From: an uncultured Porphyromonadaceae bacterium
Lineage (GTDB): Bacteria > Bacteroidota > Bacteroidia > Bacteroidales > UBA11471
Length of the DNA stretch: 64,000 nucleotides
Direction of reading: 5' to 3'
Assembly: GCA_900547555.1 (NCBI GenBank)
Contig: URHG01000002.1
Coordinates: 73,236-137,235, forward strand
Of this stretch, positions 50,229 to 59,310 are shown in pieces. How positions within the stretch are numbered: position 1 is the first letter of the stretch; every line of letters begins with the position of its first letter. The notes beneath the pieces were generated by a model. It searched no databases and was not told the origin of the DNA. It worked only from the letters and a program-made list of their open reading frames with translations. Both the position numbers and the translations under genes were made by a program.

Positions 50229-50984
50229 TTAGTCTTTGAGTTTTGCCTTTATAAACTCGCGATTGAGGCGGGCGATGTTGGCTATGGAGACATTCTTGGG
50301 GCATTCGGCTTCGCAAGCGCCGGTATTGGTACAGTTACCGAATCCCAATTCGTCCATTTTCGAAAGCATGGCTTTGGCGCGGCGAGCGGCTTCGACACGG
50401 CCTTGCGGAAGGAGTGCGAGCTGGCTTACTTTGGCCGATACGAAAAGCATGGCCGAACCGTTCTTACAAGCAGCTACGCAGGCACCGCAACCGATACAGC
50501 TGGCAGCGTCCATCGCTTCGTCGGCGTTGGCTTTGGGAATAGGTATGGCATTGGCATCGGGTACACCGCCGGTATTGACCGAGATATAACCACCGGCCTG
50601 CATGATTTTGTCGAATGCGCTGCGATCGACCATGAGGTCTCGGATTACAGGAAATCCGGCCGAACGCCACGGTTCTACCGTGATGACATCGCCGTCGTTG
50701 AATTTACGCATGTGCAGCTGGCAGGTTGTTACATCTTCGTCGGGCCCGTGAGGATGTCCGTTGATATAGAGCGAGCACATACCGCAGATACCTTCGCGGC
50801 AATCGTGGTCGAACACAACCGGTTCTTCACCCTCGTTGATAAGTTGCTCGTTGAGTACGTCGAGCATTTCGAGGAACGAGCTGTCGGTGGAAATATTTTG
50901 GAGGGAGTACTCCTTGAAAGCCCCTTTTTCTTTCGGGCCTTTCTGACGCCAGATTCTGAGCGTTATATTGATGGTTTTTTCCAT
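50229..50984 (-). CDS. sdhB: Fumarate reductase / succinate dehydrogenase iron-sulfur subunit
   Basis: 251 residues. It carries electrons between the flavin of SdhA and menaquinone. All cluster motifs are there: [2Fe-2S] ligands in HDCREGICGMCSLYING with the fourth Cys in DVTTCQLH; [4Fe-4S] in SCIGCGACVAACKNG; and [3Fe-4S]-type ligands in GACEAECPKNVSI. The order C-A-B with a single cytochrome gene and use of menaquinone (menG at 1-169) suggest that in this gut-type anaerobe it works mainly as a fumarate reductase. It starts 19 bases after sdhA. Confidence 0.95.
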   Translation of the reverse strand: MEKTINITLRIWRQKGPKEKGAFKEYSLQNISTDSSFLEMLDVLNEQLINEGEEPVVFDHDCREGICGMCSLYINGHPHGPDEDVTTCQLHMRKFNDGDVITVEPWRSAGFPVIRDLMVDRSAFDKIMQAGGYISVNTGGVPDANAIPIPKANADEAMDAASCIGCGACVAACKNGSAMLFVSAKVSQLALLPQGRVEAARRAKAMLSKMDELGFGNCTNTGACEAECPKNVSIANIARLNREFIKAKLKD

Positions 50985-51003
50985 AATCGTAGTGCCTATA
51001 AGA

Positions 51004-53028
51004 TTATTGTTTGTAATTACGTTGTTGTACCTTGATGGCTTCGTACTTCAACTCCTCTTTGTACATGACGGGGTCTTTGTCTTCGCCTTGGTACTCCCAA
51101 CAGCTGACGTACATGTACTTGTCGTCTTGGCGCAGTGCCTCGCCGTCGGGGGTCTGGAACTCTTCGCGGAAGTGTCCGCCGCACGATTCGTTACGGTTCA
51201 GTGCGTCGAGTGCCATCAGACGGCCTATCTCGATGAAGTCGGCCAGTCGGAGGGCTTTTTCGAGTTCCACGTTCAACGAATTGGGTTCGCCCGGAATACG
51301 TACATTGGTCCAGAATTCTTTTTTCACCTCTTTGATTTTTTCGAGGGCGGTTTCGAGACCTTCTTTGGTACGTCCCATACCTACATATTCCCACATGATG
51401 AGACCCAACTCTTTGTGAATAGAGTCGACCGAACGTTTTCCCTTGATGCTCATCAATTTGGCGATACGGGCGTTTACGTCTTTCTCGGCTTGTACGAATT
51501 CGGGTAGGCTGGTACTGAAACGAGGTACGGTGATTTGGTCTGAAAGGTAATTTTGTATCGTATAGGGCAATACGAAATATCCGTCGGCCAATCCTTGCAT
51601 CAAGGCCGATGCACCCAAACGGTTGGCGCCATGATCGGAGAAGTTGGCTTCACCGATGGCGAAGAGGCCGGGGATAGAAGTACTCAACTCATAATCGACC
51701 CAAATACCACCCATCGTGTAGTGGATAGCGGGGTAGATCATCATAGGAGTCTTATAGGGATCGTCGTCGACGATTTTTTCATACATCTGGAAGAGGTTGC
51801 CGTAGCGGGCACGTACGACATCTTCACCGAGGCGTTCGATGGCCGAAGCGAAGTCGAGATACACGGCCAATCCGGTCGAGCCGATACCGTAACCGGCATC
51901 GCAACGTTCTTTGGCGGCACGCGAAGCCACGTCGCGGGGTACGAGATTTCCGAAAGCCGGATAACGACGCTCTAAGTAATAGTCGCGGTCTTCTTCTTTG
52001 ATGTCGGTCGGTTTCAGTTTGCCGGCACGGATAGCTTCGGCATCTTCTTTTTTCTTGGGAACCCAGATGCGTCCGTCGTTACGGAGCGATTCCGACATAA
52101 GAGTCAGTTTCGATTGGAATTCGCCGTGTACGGGAATACAGGTCGGGTGTATCTGAGCGAAAGCGGGATTGGCAAAATAAGCGCCTTTTTTATAGCATTG
52201 TATGGCAGCCGATCCGTTGGAACCCATAGCATTGGTCGAGAGGAAGAACGTGCGTCCGTAACCGCCGGTGGCGATTACTACGGCATGAGCGGCGTAACGT
52301 TCGATTTTACCGGTGATGAGGTTACGGGCGATGATACCGCGAGCGCGTCCGTCGATGATGACGAGGTCGAGCATTTCATGGCGCGGGAAGAGTTTCACCG
52401 TACCTTTTTTCACTTGACGGCTCAATGCCGAGTAGGCACCGAGCAACAGTTGTTGTCCTGTCTGTCCTTTGGCATAGAACGTACGAGATACTTGGGCACC
52501 GCCGAACGAACGGTTGTCGAGCAGACCTCCGTATTCGCGGGCGAAAGGTACGCCTTGTGCTACGCATTGGTCGATGATGGAGTTGGAAACTTCGGCCAGA
52601 CGGTAAACGTTGGCTTCGCGGGCACGGTAGTCTCCGCCTTTGATCGTATCGTAGAAGAGACGATATACGCTGTCTCCGTCGTTTTGATAGTTTTTGGCCG
52701 CATTGATACCTCCTTGTGCAGCGATGGAGTGTGCGCGGCGGGGAGAATCTTGTATGCAGAAACTGAGTACGTTGAATCCCATTTCGCCAAGCGAAGCGGC
52801 AGCCGAGGCTCCGGCCAGACCGGTACCTACGACGATGACGTCGAGGCGGCGTTTATTGGCGGGATTCACCAGTTTTTGGTGGCTTTTATAGTGGGTCCAT
52901 TTTTCGGCCAAAGGGCCTTCGGGGATTTTCGAGTCGATTTTTTTTGCCGCCGGTTGTGCTGCGGCTTTGGGGGCTTCTTGTTGAGTCTGAGCCTCCATTC
53001 CTTCGGGGGTTATATCTGTTTTAGCCAT
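51004..53028 (-). CDS. sdhA: Fumarate reductase / succinate dehydrogenase flavoprotein subunit
   Basis: 674 residues. The FAD-binding start is LDVIVVGTGLAGASAAASLGEMG; the flavin-linking His lies in RAHSIAAQGGINAAK; substrate-site residues occur in HPTCIPVHGEFQSKL, and RDVASRAAKER carries the catalytic Arg region; HYTMGGIWVDYE and GLFAIGEANFSDHGANRLG follow. The real domain starts KIDSKIPEGPLAEKW near residue 31. The first 30 residues (rich in Ala, Gln, Pro and Thr) are extra compared with the relatives I know, and there is no ATG directly before the domain, so the extension appears genuine. It is the middle gene of sdhC-A-B. Confidence 0.95.
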   Translation of the reverse strand: MAKTDITPEGMEAQTQQEAPKAAAQPAAKKIDSKIPEGPLAEKWTHYKSHQKLVNPANKRRLDVIVVGTGLAGASAAASLGEMGFNVLSFCIQDSPRRAHSIAAQGGINAAKNYQNDGDSVYRLFYDTIKGGDYRAREANVYRLAEVSNSIIDQCVAQGVPFAREYGGLLDNRSFGGAQVSRTFYAKGQTGQQLLLGAYSALSRQVKKGTVKLFPRHEMLDLVIIDGRARGIIARNLITGKIERYAAHAVVIATGGYGRTFFLSTNAMGSNGSAAIQCYKKGAYFANPAFAQIHPTCIPVHGEFQSKLTLMSESLRNDGRIWVPKKKEDAEAIRAGKLKPTDIKEEDRDYYLERRYPAFGNLVPRDVASRAAKERCDAGYGIGSTGLAVYLDFASAIERLGEDVVRARYGNLFQMYEKIVDDDPYKTPMMIYPAIHYTMGGIWVDYELSTSIPGLFAIGEANFSDHGANRLGASALMQGLADGYFVLPYTIQNYLSDQITVPRFSTSLPEFVQAEKDVNARIAKLMSIKGKRSVDSIHKELGLIMWEYVGMGRTKEGLETALEKIKEVKKEFWTNVRIPGEPNSLNVELEKALRLADFIEIGRLMALDALNRNESCGGHFREEFQTPDGEALRQDDKYMYVSCWEYQGEDKDPVMYKEELKYEAIKVQQRNYKQ

Positions 53029-53054
53029 AGTCGAAATTTTTAGAAGATGTTACG

Positions 53055-53717
53055 TTATGCTATGAAACCGAAGTAGATGGCTACCACAGCAAATCCGAGG
53101 CAGAGAACGGTCGTGTAGATGTTGGAGATACATTTCCAACGCGACAGCCAAATTTTGTTGTTCCAACCCAATGTCTGAATGGCGCTCCAAAAACCGTGTG
53201 TGAGGTGGAACCAAATGGCGACGAACCATACCAGATAGATGATGGCCATGATGGGATTGCCCAGTGTTTCGGCAATGAGGGCATATCCGTCGTGGGGATT
53301 TACCTCGGGAAGAATACCGGTAATTTCGTTGAACTGCATTTTGAACCAGAATTGATACAAGTGCATGGCGATGCCGATAACGACGATGATACCCAGTACA
53401 AACATGTTTTGAGAAGCCCATTCCACGTCTTTGGGTTTTTCGGTTACTTTGTAGCGGTCTTTTCCCCGGGCGCGACGGTTGATGTAGGTCAACCAGAGGG
53501 CGAAGAGAATGTGCAGCACCGCACCGGCGGCGATGACAGCGGTTCCTGCCAATGCGTACCAGTTGGCTCCCAAAAATTCACATACCATGTTGTACCCTTC
53601 TTCCGAGAAGATGGCTACGAGGTTCATCGACATGTGAAATGTCAGGAACAGGATAAGAAAAAGACCGGTGAGGCTCATCACCACCTTTTTCCCGATCGAT
53701 GAGTTTAATAACCACAT
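53055..53717 (-). CDS. sdhC: Fumarate reductase / succinate dehydrogenase cytochrome b subunit
   Basis: 220 residues with five membrane helices (about 10-32, 55-77, 98-122, 145-168 and 190-215). The single long membrane subunit is the di-haem B type found in Bacteroidetes, Wolinella and Bacillus, not the SdhC/SdhD pair. Candidate haem His residues lie in LFLTFHMSMNLVAI, VLHILFALWL, IAMHLYQFWF and FVAIWFHLTHGFWSA. It anchors SdhA/B to the membrane and hands electrons to or from menaquinone. It is the first gene of the operon, with its promoter at 53791-53822. Confidence 0.92.
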   Translation of the reverse strand: MWLLNSSIGKKVVMSLTGLFLILFLTFHMSMNLVAIFSEEGYNMVCEFLGANWYALAGTAVIAAGAVLHILFALWLTYINRRARGKDRYKVTEKPKDVEWASQNMFVLGIIVVIGIAMHLYQFWFKMQFNEITGILPEVNPHDGYALIAETLGNPIMAIIYLVWFVAIWFHLTHGFWSAIQTLGWNNKIWLSRWKCISNIYTTVLCLGFAVVAIYFGFIA

Positions 53718-53790
53718 AAGATTTGAGATTTTTTTGAGTTAGTATTTGGCTTGTAATGTATTGCCTGTTGAGGAGATCATTTTCGGGCTA

Positions 53791-53822
53791 CAAAATTAAT
53801 GGAATGTCTACTTGTATGCAAA
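53791..53822 (-). promoter_or_regulatory. Predicted promoter of sdhCAB
   Basis: On the minus strand TTTG (53819-53822) is followed after 20 bases by TAATTTTG (53791-53798), an exact match to the Bacteroidetes consensus. The leader would be about 65 bases to the ATG at 53717. Confidence 0.75.
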
Positions 53823-53840
53823 TATTAAGGAAAATTTTCG

Positions 53841-54950
53841 CTAATCATTTTGCTTGTTCCATTGCAGGGTGGCCCGGAGCGGGTAGTGGTCGGAGTGTTT
53901 CTGATGGACGATACGGCTGTCGACGGCACGCAACATGTTGTTGTAGAGTATGTGGTCGATGCGAAACCAGAATCCCGGCTCGTTGTATGTGATGCCCGGG
54001 CCGAATCCCGTAGAAACGTATGCATCGGAAAAGTCGTCGCGTATCTTCTGGTATGCATAGGATTGCGGCGTATCGTTGAAGTCTCCGCAGATAACGACAG
54101 CTCCCGGTATGCCGTCGGCGATTTGACGTATGAGACGGGCTTGCTTGGCCCGTTCCGTTCCTGCTCGTTTGAGTTTTCCCAATAACCGGCTTTTGGCTTG
54201 CGGCAGAAGATCGGTCGATTGGGTAGGGTGTTTGGCAATTTGTTCGTACAATTCGCGGTCTTTCGGTTCGAGATGGTTCGATTCCAAGTGGCAGTTGATG
54301 AGCGAGAAAGATTTTCCGTCGATGTCGAATTGATAAAGGCATGCGCCGTTTTGCGACCGGTCGAACGGTATGGGTTCTATGTTTTTGAAGGGGTATTTAG
54401 AGAAACAAGCGATTCCCGAGTTCCAGGGGGTCGGTTTGAAAACATGGTGATAGGGATAGTCCGAGAGCACTTTTTCTACCATTTTTTGAGACAGTTGGTG
54501 ATTGCTGTTGGAGGGAATAGTATTGTATTCTTGCAAGCAAATGATGTCGGCTCCGCTGTTACGTAACAGGTCGAGTACCGTATTGCTTTTTCCGTTGTCC
54601 GTCGGCCGGGATTGGGCAAAGCTTCGTATATTATAAGACAGGAGGCTGATTTTTTCCGTTTTGTTGTCTTTCCCTCCGAAGTGGGCGGGAAAATAGTTTT
54701 GAACAGCTTGGAACGAGAGCAATAAGAAAGCAACCGGTAAGAGGACATACTTCCTCGGTCGGATAAAGATTTGCAGGAGTAACAGTATCTCGATAAAAAA
54801 GAATACCGGGAACGCCAGCGTGAAGAAGTAGGGCAGAGAGAATCGGTCGGGGGGAATCAAGTAACTGTAAGCCGAAATCAGCAACAAACCTCCGGCGATG
54901 AAATTTATCGTCAGTGCCAGCAGTTGATATGTTTTGGCAAGAAAATTCAT
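53841..54950 (-). CDS. Endonuclease/exonuclease/phosphatase-family protein with membrane anchor
   Basis: 369 residues. Residues about 1-85 carry three hydrophobic helices (LALTINFIAGGLLLISAYSYL, FFTLAFPVFFFIEILLLLQIFI, VLLPVAFLLLSFQAV). From about 105 to 369 the EEP fold is clear: LLSYNIRSFA, ICLQEYNTI (metal Glu), SLINCHLESNHL (His and Asn), VICGDFNDTP (catalytic Asp/Asn) and a C-terminal KHSDHYPLRATL (SDHxP motif). The enzyme should hydrolyse phosphodiesters or phosphomonoesters outside the membrane; DNA, lipid or nucleotide substrates are possible. It begins 6 bases before the stop of the rhomboid gene upstream, in one transcript with both rhomboids. Confidence 0.88.
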   Translation of the reverse strand: MNFLAKTYQLLALTINFIAGGLLLISAYSYLIPPDRFSLPYFFTLAFPVFFFIEILLLLQIFIRPRKYVLLPVAFLLLSFQAVQNYFPAHFGGKDNKTEKISLLSYNIRSFAQSRPTDNGKSNTVLDLLRNSGADIICLQEYNTIPSNSNHQLSQKMVEKVLSDYPYHHVFKPTPWNSGIACFSKYPFKNIEPIPFDRSQNGACLYQFDIDGKSFSLINCHLESNHLEPKDRELYEQIAKHPTQSTDLLPQAKSRLLGKLKRAGTERAKQARLIRQIADGIPGAVVICGDFNDTPQSYAYQKIRDDFSDAYVSTGFGPGITYNEPGFWFRIDHILYNNMLRAVDSRIVHQKHSDHYPLRATLQWNKQND

Positions 54951-54956
54951 ATCGCT

Positions 54957-55847
54957 CTATTTCTTCCCGGCATCGAAAAGCCGTTTTTTTTCTTCCCGGG
55001 TCAATGTCTCATATCCCGACTGTTTTATTTTATCGAGAATACGGTCTATCTCGGCAACGTTTTCTTGTCGCCGGCGTAAATATTCCTCGTCGTCGGTATT
55101 TCTGTATCTTGTTTTTCCGGCGTTTCGGTATTTGCGCTTATCGCCTTTGTTTCGGGGCTGGAAAAGAAGAACAAGATTATCGACTATACGGTTGAACCCT
55201 TTTGTGAGATCTCTCCCTTTTTTGTAACGCAAGGCAAACAAGAACCCGAATAGCGCTCCTCCGATGTGAGCGATATGCCCTCCGGCATTTTGGGACGTAA
55301 TGCTCAGCAAGTCTATCAGGACGGTAATGAGGGCAATGTATTTTATCGGGATATTCCCGATGAACAACAACCGTATTTTATAGTCGGGAGCATAGGCCGA
55401 GACAGCAAAGACAACAGCCAGTACGGCGGCCGATGCACCGAGCAGCATACCTTCGACGGCCGAGAAATAGGGCAACAGATTATAAGCGAGCAGATAGACG
55501 GCCGCTCCGCTCAATCCTCCCAAAATGTAGACACCTCCGAATTGTTTGGCATTGAAGAAAAAGAGAAATAATTGCCCGAACCAGTAAAGCCATAGCATAT
55601 TGAACAGCAGATGCAGCAGGTCGTACTGGAAGAACATGTAAGTGAACACCGTGTAGGGGCGATAAAGCAGCTGCACGGGGTCGGACGGTAATTCGAGGTA
55701 TGGCGTCAACGAAAAAGATACCCCCAACAGCGTGCAGAAAACGTCGGTAAGCCGCACGACGAGAAAGAGGGCGACATTGATGAAGATGAACTTTACCGTG
55801 AGTTGCCCTGTTTTGTATTTAAGACGTAGATCATCAAAAATACCCAT
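54957..55847 (-). CDS. Rhomboid intramembrane serine protease (paralogue 1)
   Basis: 296 residues from ATG 55847 (MGIFDDLRLKY); the ATG at 55856 adds three residues. It has six membrane helices. The catalytic set is complete: His79 and Asn83 in LHLLFNMLW, nucleophile Ser139 in GASAAVL, and His194 in HIAHIGG. The C-terminal 80 residues are cytosolic and basic, with an RRRQENVAEIDRILDKI helix, a feature of the DUF6576-type tail on Bacteroidetes rhomboids. It cuts membrane proteins within the bilayer; the target is unknown. It overlaps paralogue 2 by 14 bases and lies 6 bases before the EEP gene. Confidence 0.9.
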   Translation of the reverse strand: MGIFDDLRLKYKTGQLTVKFIFINVALFLVVRLTDVFCTLLGVSFSLTPYLELPSDPVQLLYRPYTVFTYMFFQYDLLHLLFNMLWLYWFGQLFLFFFNAKQFGGVYILGGLSGAAVYLLAYNLLPYFSAVEGMLLGASAAVLAVVFAVSAYAPDYKIRLLFIGNIPIKYIALITVLIDLLSITSQNAGGHIAHIGGALFGFLFALRYKKGRDLTKGFNRIVDNLVLLFQPRNKGDKRKYRNAGKTRYRNTDDEEYLRRRQENVAEIDRILDKIKQSGYETLTREEKKRLFDAGKK

Positions 55848-56544
55848 GGTTTCCACCTCCTTTTTTACGCCAGTAGAGAATGAGAATAAGACCGAAGAGC
55901 ATACCTCCCAAGTGGGCGAAATGGGCGATGTTGTCGCCTCCGCCGCTACTGCTGCGTATGCCGAGGAACAACTCGATAAGTCCGTATCCTATGACGAAAT
56001 ATTTGGCTTTGATGGGTATGGGTATGAACATGAGAAACAGTTCTGCGTTGGGGAACATCATACCGAATGCCAACAGTATGCCGAATACGGCACCCGAAGC
56101 GCCGATGGTAATGATGTTGTTGAGAACGAGCCGTGTTTGGGACCAGCCGATCATCGATTCGGTATTGGCGATGGCATCGTGCAGGGAAATGTACCACGTG
56201 ATTTCTTGTATGAGGCCGGCTCCGATACCGGTAATCATGTAGAAAACAAGGAAACGTTTTCCTCCCCATACCGATTCGAGGGTACGTCCGAAGATGAAAA
56301 CCGAGAACATGTTGAAGAAAACGTGCCCGAAAGAATATGGGTCGTGCATGAACATGTAGGTTACCATCTGTGCCGCATTGAAACGGTCGGCTTGGAAATA
56401 GTGCAGTCCCAAATATTCGACGAGATCTATGCCGAGGGTTTTCCTGAAAACGATGGTGGCCAGCCACAACAACAGATTGATGATGATCAGGTTTTTTGTA
56501 ACAGGCGGTATGCTGTTGAGGAAATTTGATCGGTTTTGAATCAT
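55834..56544 (-). CDS. Rhomboid intramembrane serine protease (paralogue 2)
   Basis: 236 residues, six helices. Catalytic residues: His74 and Asn78 in GHVFFNMFS, nucleophile Ser150 in GASGAVFG (the canonical GxSG), and His211 in HFAHLGG. The LxWR-like loop region is ESVWGGKRFLVFY. It lacks the long cytosolic tail of paralogue 1. It leads the three-gene unit rhomboid-rhomboid-EEP. Two active rhomboids overlapping in one operon suggest division of labour or heteromeric action, which is inference. Confidence 0.92.
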   Translation of the reverse strand: MIQNRSNFLNSIPPVTKNLIIINLLLWLATIVFRKTLGIDLVEYLGLHYFQADRFNAAQMVTYMFMHDPYSFGHVFFNMFSVFIFGRTLESVWGGKRFLVFYMITGIGAGLIQEITWYISLHDAIANTESMIGWSQTRLVLNNIITIGASGAVFGILLAFGMMFPNAELFLMFIPIPIKAKYFVIGYGLIELFLGIRSSSGGGDNIAHFAHLGGMLFGLILILYWRKKGGGNHGYF

Positions 56545-56699
56545 AAAGATTTGTTTATGGTATGCCGAATAATGGCATCGGTTTCGATATGAAAAATTTT
56601 ATACGACACAAAAATAAAGAATATTTCTTTGGTATGGAGACAAAATTACCGGAGAAAGGAAAGGTAATAAATATTTTTTACGCTTTTTCGATCTAAATC

Positions 56700-56730
56700 T
56701 TTGTTTTTTTGTTTTTTAATCATACATTTG
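56700..56730 (+). promoter_or_regulatory. Predicted promoter of the HU gene
   Basis: TTTG at 56700-56703 and TACATTTG at 56723-56730, 19-base spacer, exact matches to both boxes. The leader would be about 68 bases to the ATG at 56805. Confidence 0.75.
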
Positions 56731-56804
56731 TACACAACTTGATGGCATATCTTTATTAAGAAGATGTTGATATAAACCATATTTTAATACTAACAATAAA
56801 CGTC

Positions 56805-57077
56805 ATGAACAAAACAGATTTGATTGCTGCTGTTGCAGAAAAAGCCGGTTTGGCAAAAACCGATGCTAAAAAAGCTCTTGAAGCTTTCGTTTCTACCGTA
56901 TCGGAAGAATTGGCAAAAGGTGAGAAAATAGCTTTGATAGGATTCGGAACTTTTTCTGTTAGCGAGAAAAGTGCAAGAACCGGTATCAATCCCGCTACCA
57001 AACAAACGATTACCATTCCGGCAAAGAAAGTCGTTAAATTCAAAGCTGGTGCTGAACTGGCCGAAAAAGTAAAATAA
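56805..57077 (+). CDS. hup: HU-family DNA-binding protein
   Basis: 90 residues, exactly the HU length. It starts MNKTDLIAAVAEKAGLAKTD, has the dimer helices (AKKALEAFVSTVSEELAKG), then GEKIALIGFGTFSVSEKSARTG, the DNA-intercalating arm INPATKQTITIPAKKV and a closing VKFKAGAELAEKVK. It bends and compacts DNA. Single-gene unit with its own promoter and a shared terminator with the ctp protease gene; it is strongly Lys-rich as expected. Confidence 0.96.
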   Translation: MNKTDLIAAVAEKAGLAKTDAKKALEAFVSTVSEELAKGEKIALIGFGTFSVSEKSARTGINPATKQTITIPAKKVVKFKAGAELAEKVK

Positions 57078-57092
57078 ATATTTTACGAGTTA

Positions 57093-57129
57093 AAAAAAGG
57101 AGCATCCCTATGCGAGATGCTCCTTTTTT
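57093..57129. terminator. Bidirectional terminator between HU and the ctp protease gene
   Basis: AAAAAAGGAGCATC (57093-57106) pairs with GATGCTCCTTTTTT (57116-57129), 9-base loop, A-tract on one side and T-tract on the other. It works for both convergent genes. Confidence 0.88.
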
Positions 57130-57170
57130 ATGGTATGATGCGAATTAGAAAACTGTCGGGAGCGGTCTTT

Positions 57171-58820
57171 TTATTCGTTCAACAGTTTTTCGTACTCGTC
57201 CGAACATATTATCTCCATCGCCTTACGGTAAATGGGGTTGGTGGGATTATAAATCATGTAATAGGTCGAGGTGCTGTTGTATAGATCCCGGGCGAGCAAA
57301 GCTTTGAGCTGTACGGCGATGAGAGGCCTCGATAACTCTTTTTCTGCATCGTCTTTCGGTACGATTCCCGTTTCTGTGGCCAACGTATCGAGAGTACTCC
57401 AAAGATTTTCATCGATTTCGTATTGGTCTGTAAATTTCGATACCTTTCTGTATTTCGACGTAATTTCTTTACGGTGATTGTCGAGATAGGTGTAAATACT
57501 GCGATTCAGGATTCCCCGGCGCAGGAGTTGGCGGTGATAGGCGGTGTAGCGTGTGGTATCGAGGCCGACGAAAACATCGGGCATGATACCTCCGCCGCCG
57601 TAAACGGTGCGTCCGATACGTAAAGTTTTGTATTGGAGGGAGTCTGTGAAATGTATACTGTCGGCGTACAGCAGTTCGCCGTGAGCCAGCCGTTCGTTCA
57701 AATCTTGATCGTATGCTTCGTTTTCTCCTTTGACGTAGGGCCGTTGAATGCAGCGACCTGTCGGGGTATGATAACGGGCGACGGTAAGACGTAACAGCGA
57801 TTTATCGGGCATGGTGATTGGGCGTTGTACCAGCCCTTTGCCGAATGTGCGGCGTCCTACGATTATGGCGCGGTCCCAGTCTTGAAGGGCTCCGGCAAGA
57901 ATTTCACTGGCCGAGGCCGATAGTTCGTCGACCATTACGACGACCCGCTCGTCGGGCAGCAAAGTATTTCCGGTAGCTTTCTCCTGTGCCCGGCGTACGT
58001 TACGTCCTTCGGTATATACGATGAGCTGGTCTTTGTCGAGAAACATGTCGGCGATCTTCACCGCCACGTTCAGGTATCCGCCGCCGTTCCCTTGCAGGTC
58101 GAGTATCAGGTTTTTCATACCTTCTTTCCGGAGCGCTTTTACGGCTTTCTCCATTTCTTCGGCGCTGCTTTCGGCGAAACGGCTCAGTCTGACGTATCCG
58201 GTCGTGTCGTCGAGCATATAAGCCGCATCGATGCTGTTTACCGGAATTTTATCCCGGGTGATGGTGAAGTAAATCGGATCGGCGATACCCCGTCGCATTA
58301 CTCCTATGGAGACTTTGCTTCCCCGTTTCCCCCTCAACATGGTGATGATGTCGTTGACGGCGAGTTTTACTCCGGCAACGATGCTGTCATCGACCGATAT
58401 GATGCGGTCGCCGGGTAAGACCCCGGCTTTCTCCGACGGACCGCCGACAACAGTCTGTACGACGAGCAGCGTATCTTCCAGCATATTTATCTGTATACCT
58501 ATACCGTCGAATTTCCCCGATAATGTTTCCAGTGTCTGTTGCGCTTCGTGCGGGGGCAGGTAAGTCGAGTGGGGATCGAGCTGCTTCAACATGGCGGCTA
58601 TGGTTTTTTCGGCAATAGTATCTTCATCGATGACATCGACGTAAAGCCGGGAAACGGCGGCTGCAACCAGATTGATCTTATTGAGGGCATTGAATCGCCG
58701 GGGTTGTTCTTCCTGCGTATTGCTTTTTTTACCGGTGTCATTTGCTCCGCTTCGTTTTTGTGCCGACAACGCGGGTACGAGAAGCAGGAGAGAAAGTAAA
58801 ATCGTACAGAATTTTTTCAT
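57171..58820 (-). CDS. C-terminal processing peptidase (S41) with PDZ domain
   Basis: 549 residues from ATG 58820 (MKKFCTILLSLLL), signal peptide ending near ALSAQ; an upstream start at 58841 adds seven residues. Residues about 90-180 are a PDZ domain (GIGIQINMLEDTLLVVQTVVGGPSEKAGVLPGDRI). The S41 core shows NLILDLQGNGGGYLNVAV, the nucleophile Ser in VDELSASASEILAGALQDW and the base Lys in FGKGLVQRP. The C-terminal 130 residues are helical. It trims protein C-termini in the periplasm. The start lies 13 bases after coaD, so it is the last gene of the parE-coaD-ctp run. Confidence 0.93.
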   Translation of the reverse strand: MKKFCTILLSLLLLVPALSAQKRSGANDTGKKSNTQEEQPRRFNALNKINLVAAAVSRLYVDVIDEDTIAEKTIAAMLKQLDPHSTYLPPHEAQQTLETLSGKFDGIGIQINMLEDTLLVVQTVVGGPSEKAGVLPGDRIISVDDSIVAGVKLAVNDIITMLRGKRGSKVSIGVMRRGIADPIYFTITRDKIPVNSIDAAYMLDDTTGYVRLSRFAESSAEEMEKAVKALRKEGMKNLILDLQGNGGGYLNVAVKIADMFLDKDQLIVYTEGRNVRRAQEKATGNTLLPDERVVVMVDELSASASEILAGALQDWDRAIIVGRRTFGKGLVQRPITMPDKSLLRLTVARYHTPTGRCIQRPYVKGENEAYDQDLNERLAHGELLYADSIHFTDSLQYKTLRIGRTVYGGGGIMPDVFVGLDTTRYTAYHRQLLRRGILNRSIYTYLDNHRKEITSKYRKVSKFTDQYEIDENLWSTLDTLATETGIVPKDDAEKELSRPLIAVQLKALLARDLYNSTSTYYMIYNPTNPIYRKAMEIICSDEYEKLLNE

Positions 58821-58833
58821 GAGAGAGGAGTTT

Positions 58834-59310
58834 CTATTCACAATCGGGAAGTTTCAGGTTTTGGGGAATGAACTGTTTTACCGGTTGGTTGTAACGCAAT
58901 AATTCCCGTACGACCGAAGAACTGATATGTGCGTATTGCGGTTCGGTAAAGAGCAACAGCGTTTCGATACCCGAAATGTCTCGGTTCAGGTCGGCTATGG
59001 TCTTTTCATATTCAAAATCGGCTATGGAACGTATTCCCCGCAGGATTGCCGTAACGTCTCGTTTTTGAGCTTCGACAACTGTCAGGTCGTTGTAGGCGAT
59101 GACTTCGACCCGGGGTTCGTCGGCAAACAATTCCCGCAGCATATCCACTCTTTGGTCGGGAGTATAAAGGCATCGTTTCGCATCGTTGATACCGACGGCG
59201 ATGATGACTTTGTCGAAGATTTGCAAGGCCCGACGAGTAATCGATGCATGCCCGAGGGTGAAAGGATCGAATGTCCCCGGATAAAAGGCTATTTTTTCAG
59301 AGGTCTTCAT
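58834..59310 (-). CDS. coaD: Phosphopantetheine adenylyltransferase
   Basis: 158 residues from ATG 59310 (MKTSEKIAFYPGTFDPF); ATG 59319 adds three residues. It joins phosphopantetheine to AMP in CoA synthesis. Nucleotidyltransferase motif FYPGTFDPFTLGH, the substrate loop LRGIRSIADFEYE, and the ISSSVVREL (ISSTxxR type) motif are all in place. It overlaps the end of parE by 14 bases. Confidence 0.95.
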   Translation of the reverse strand: MKTSEKIAFYPGTFDPFTLGHASITRRALQIFDKVIIAVGINDAKRCLYTPDQRVDMLRELFADEPRVEVIAYNDLTVVEAQKRDVTAILRGIRSIADFEYEKTIADLNRDISGIETLLLFTEPQYAHISSSVVRELLRYNQPVKQFIPQNLKLPDCE

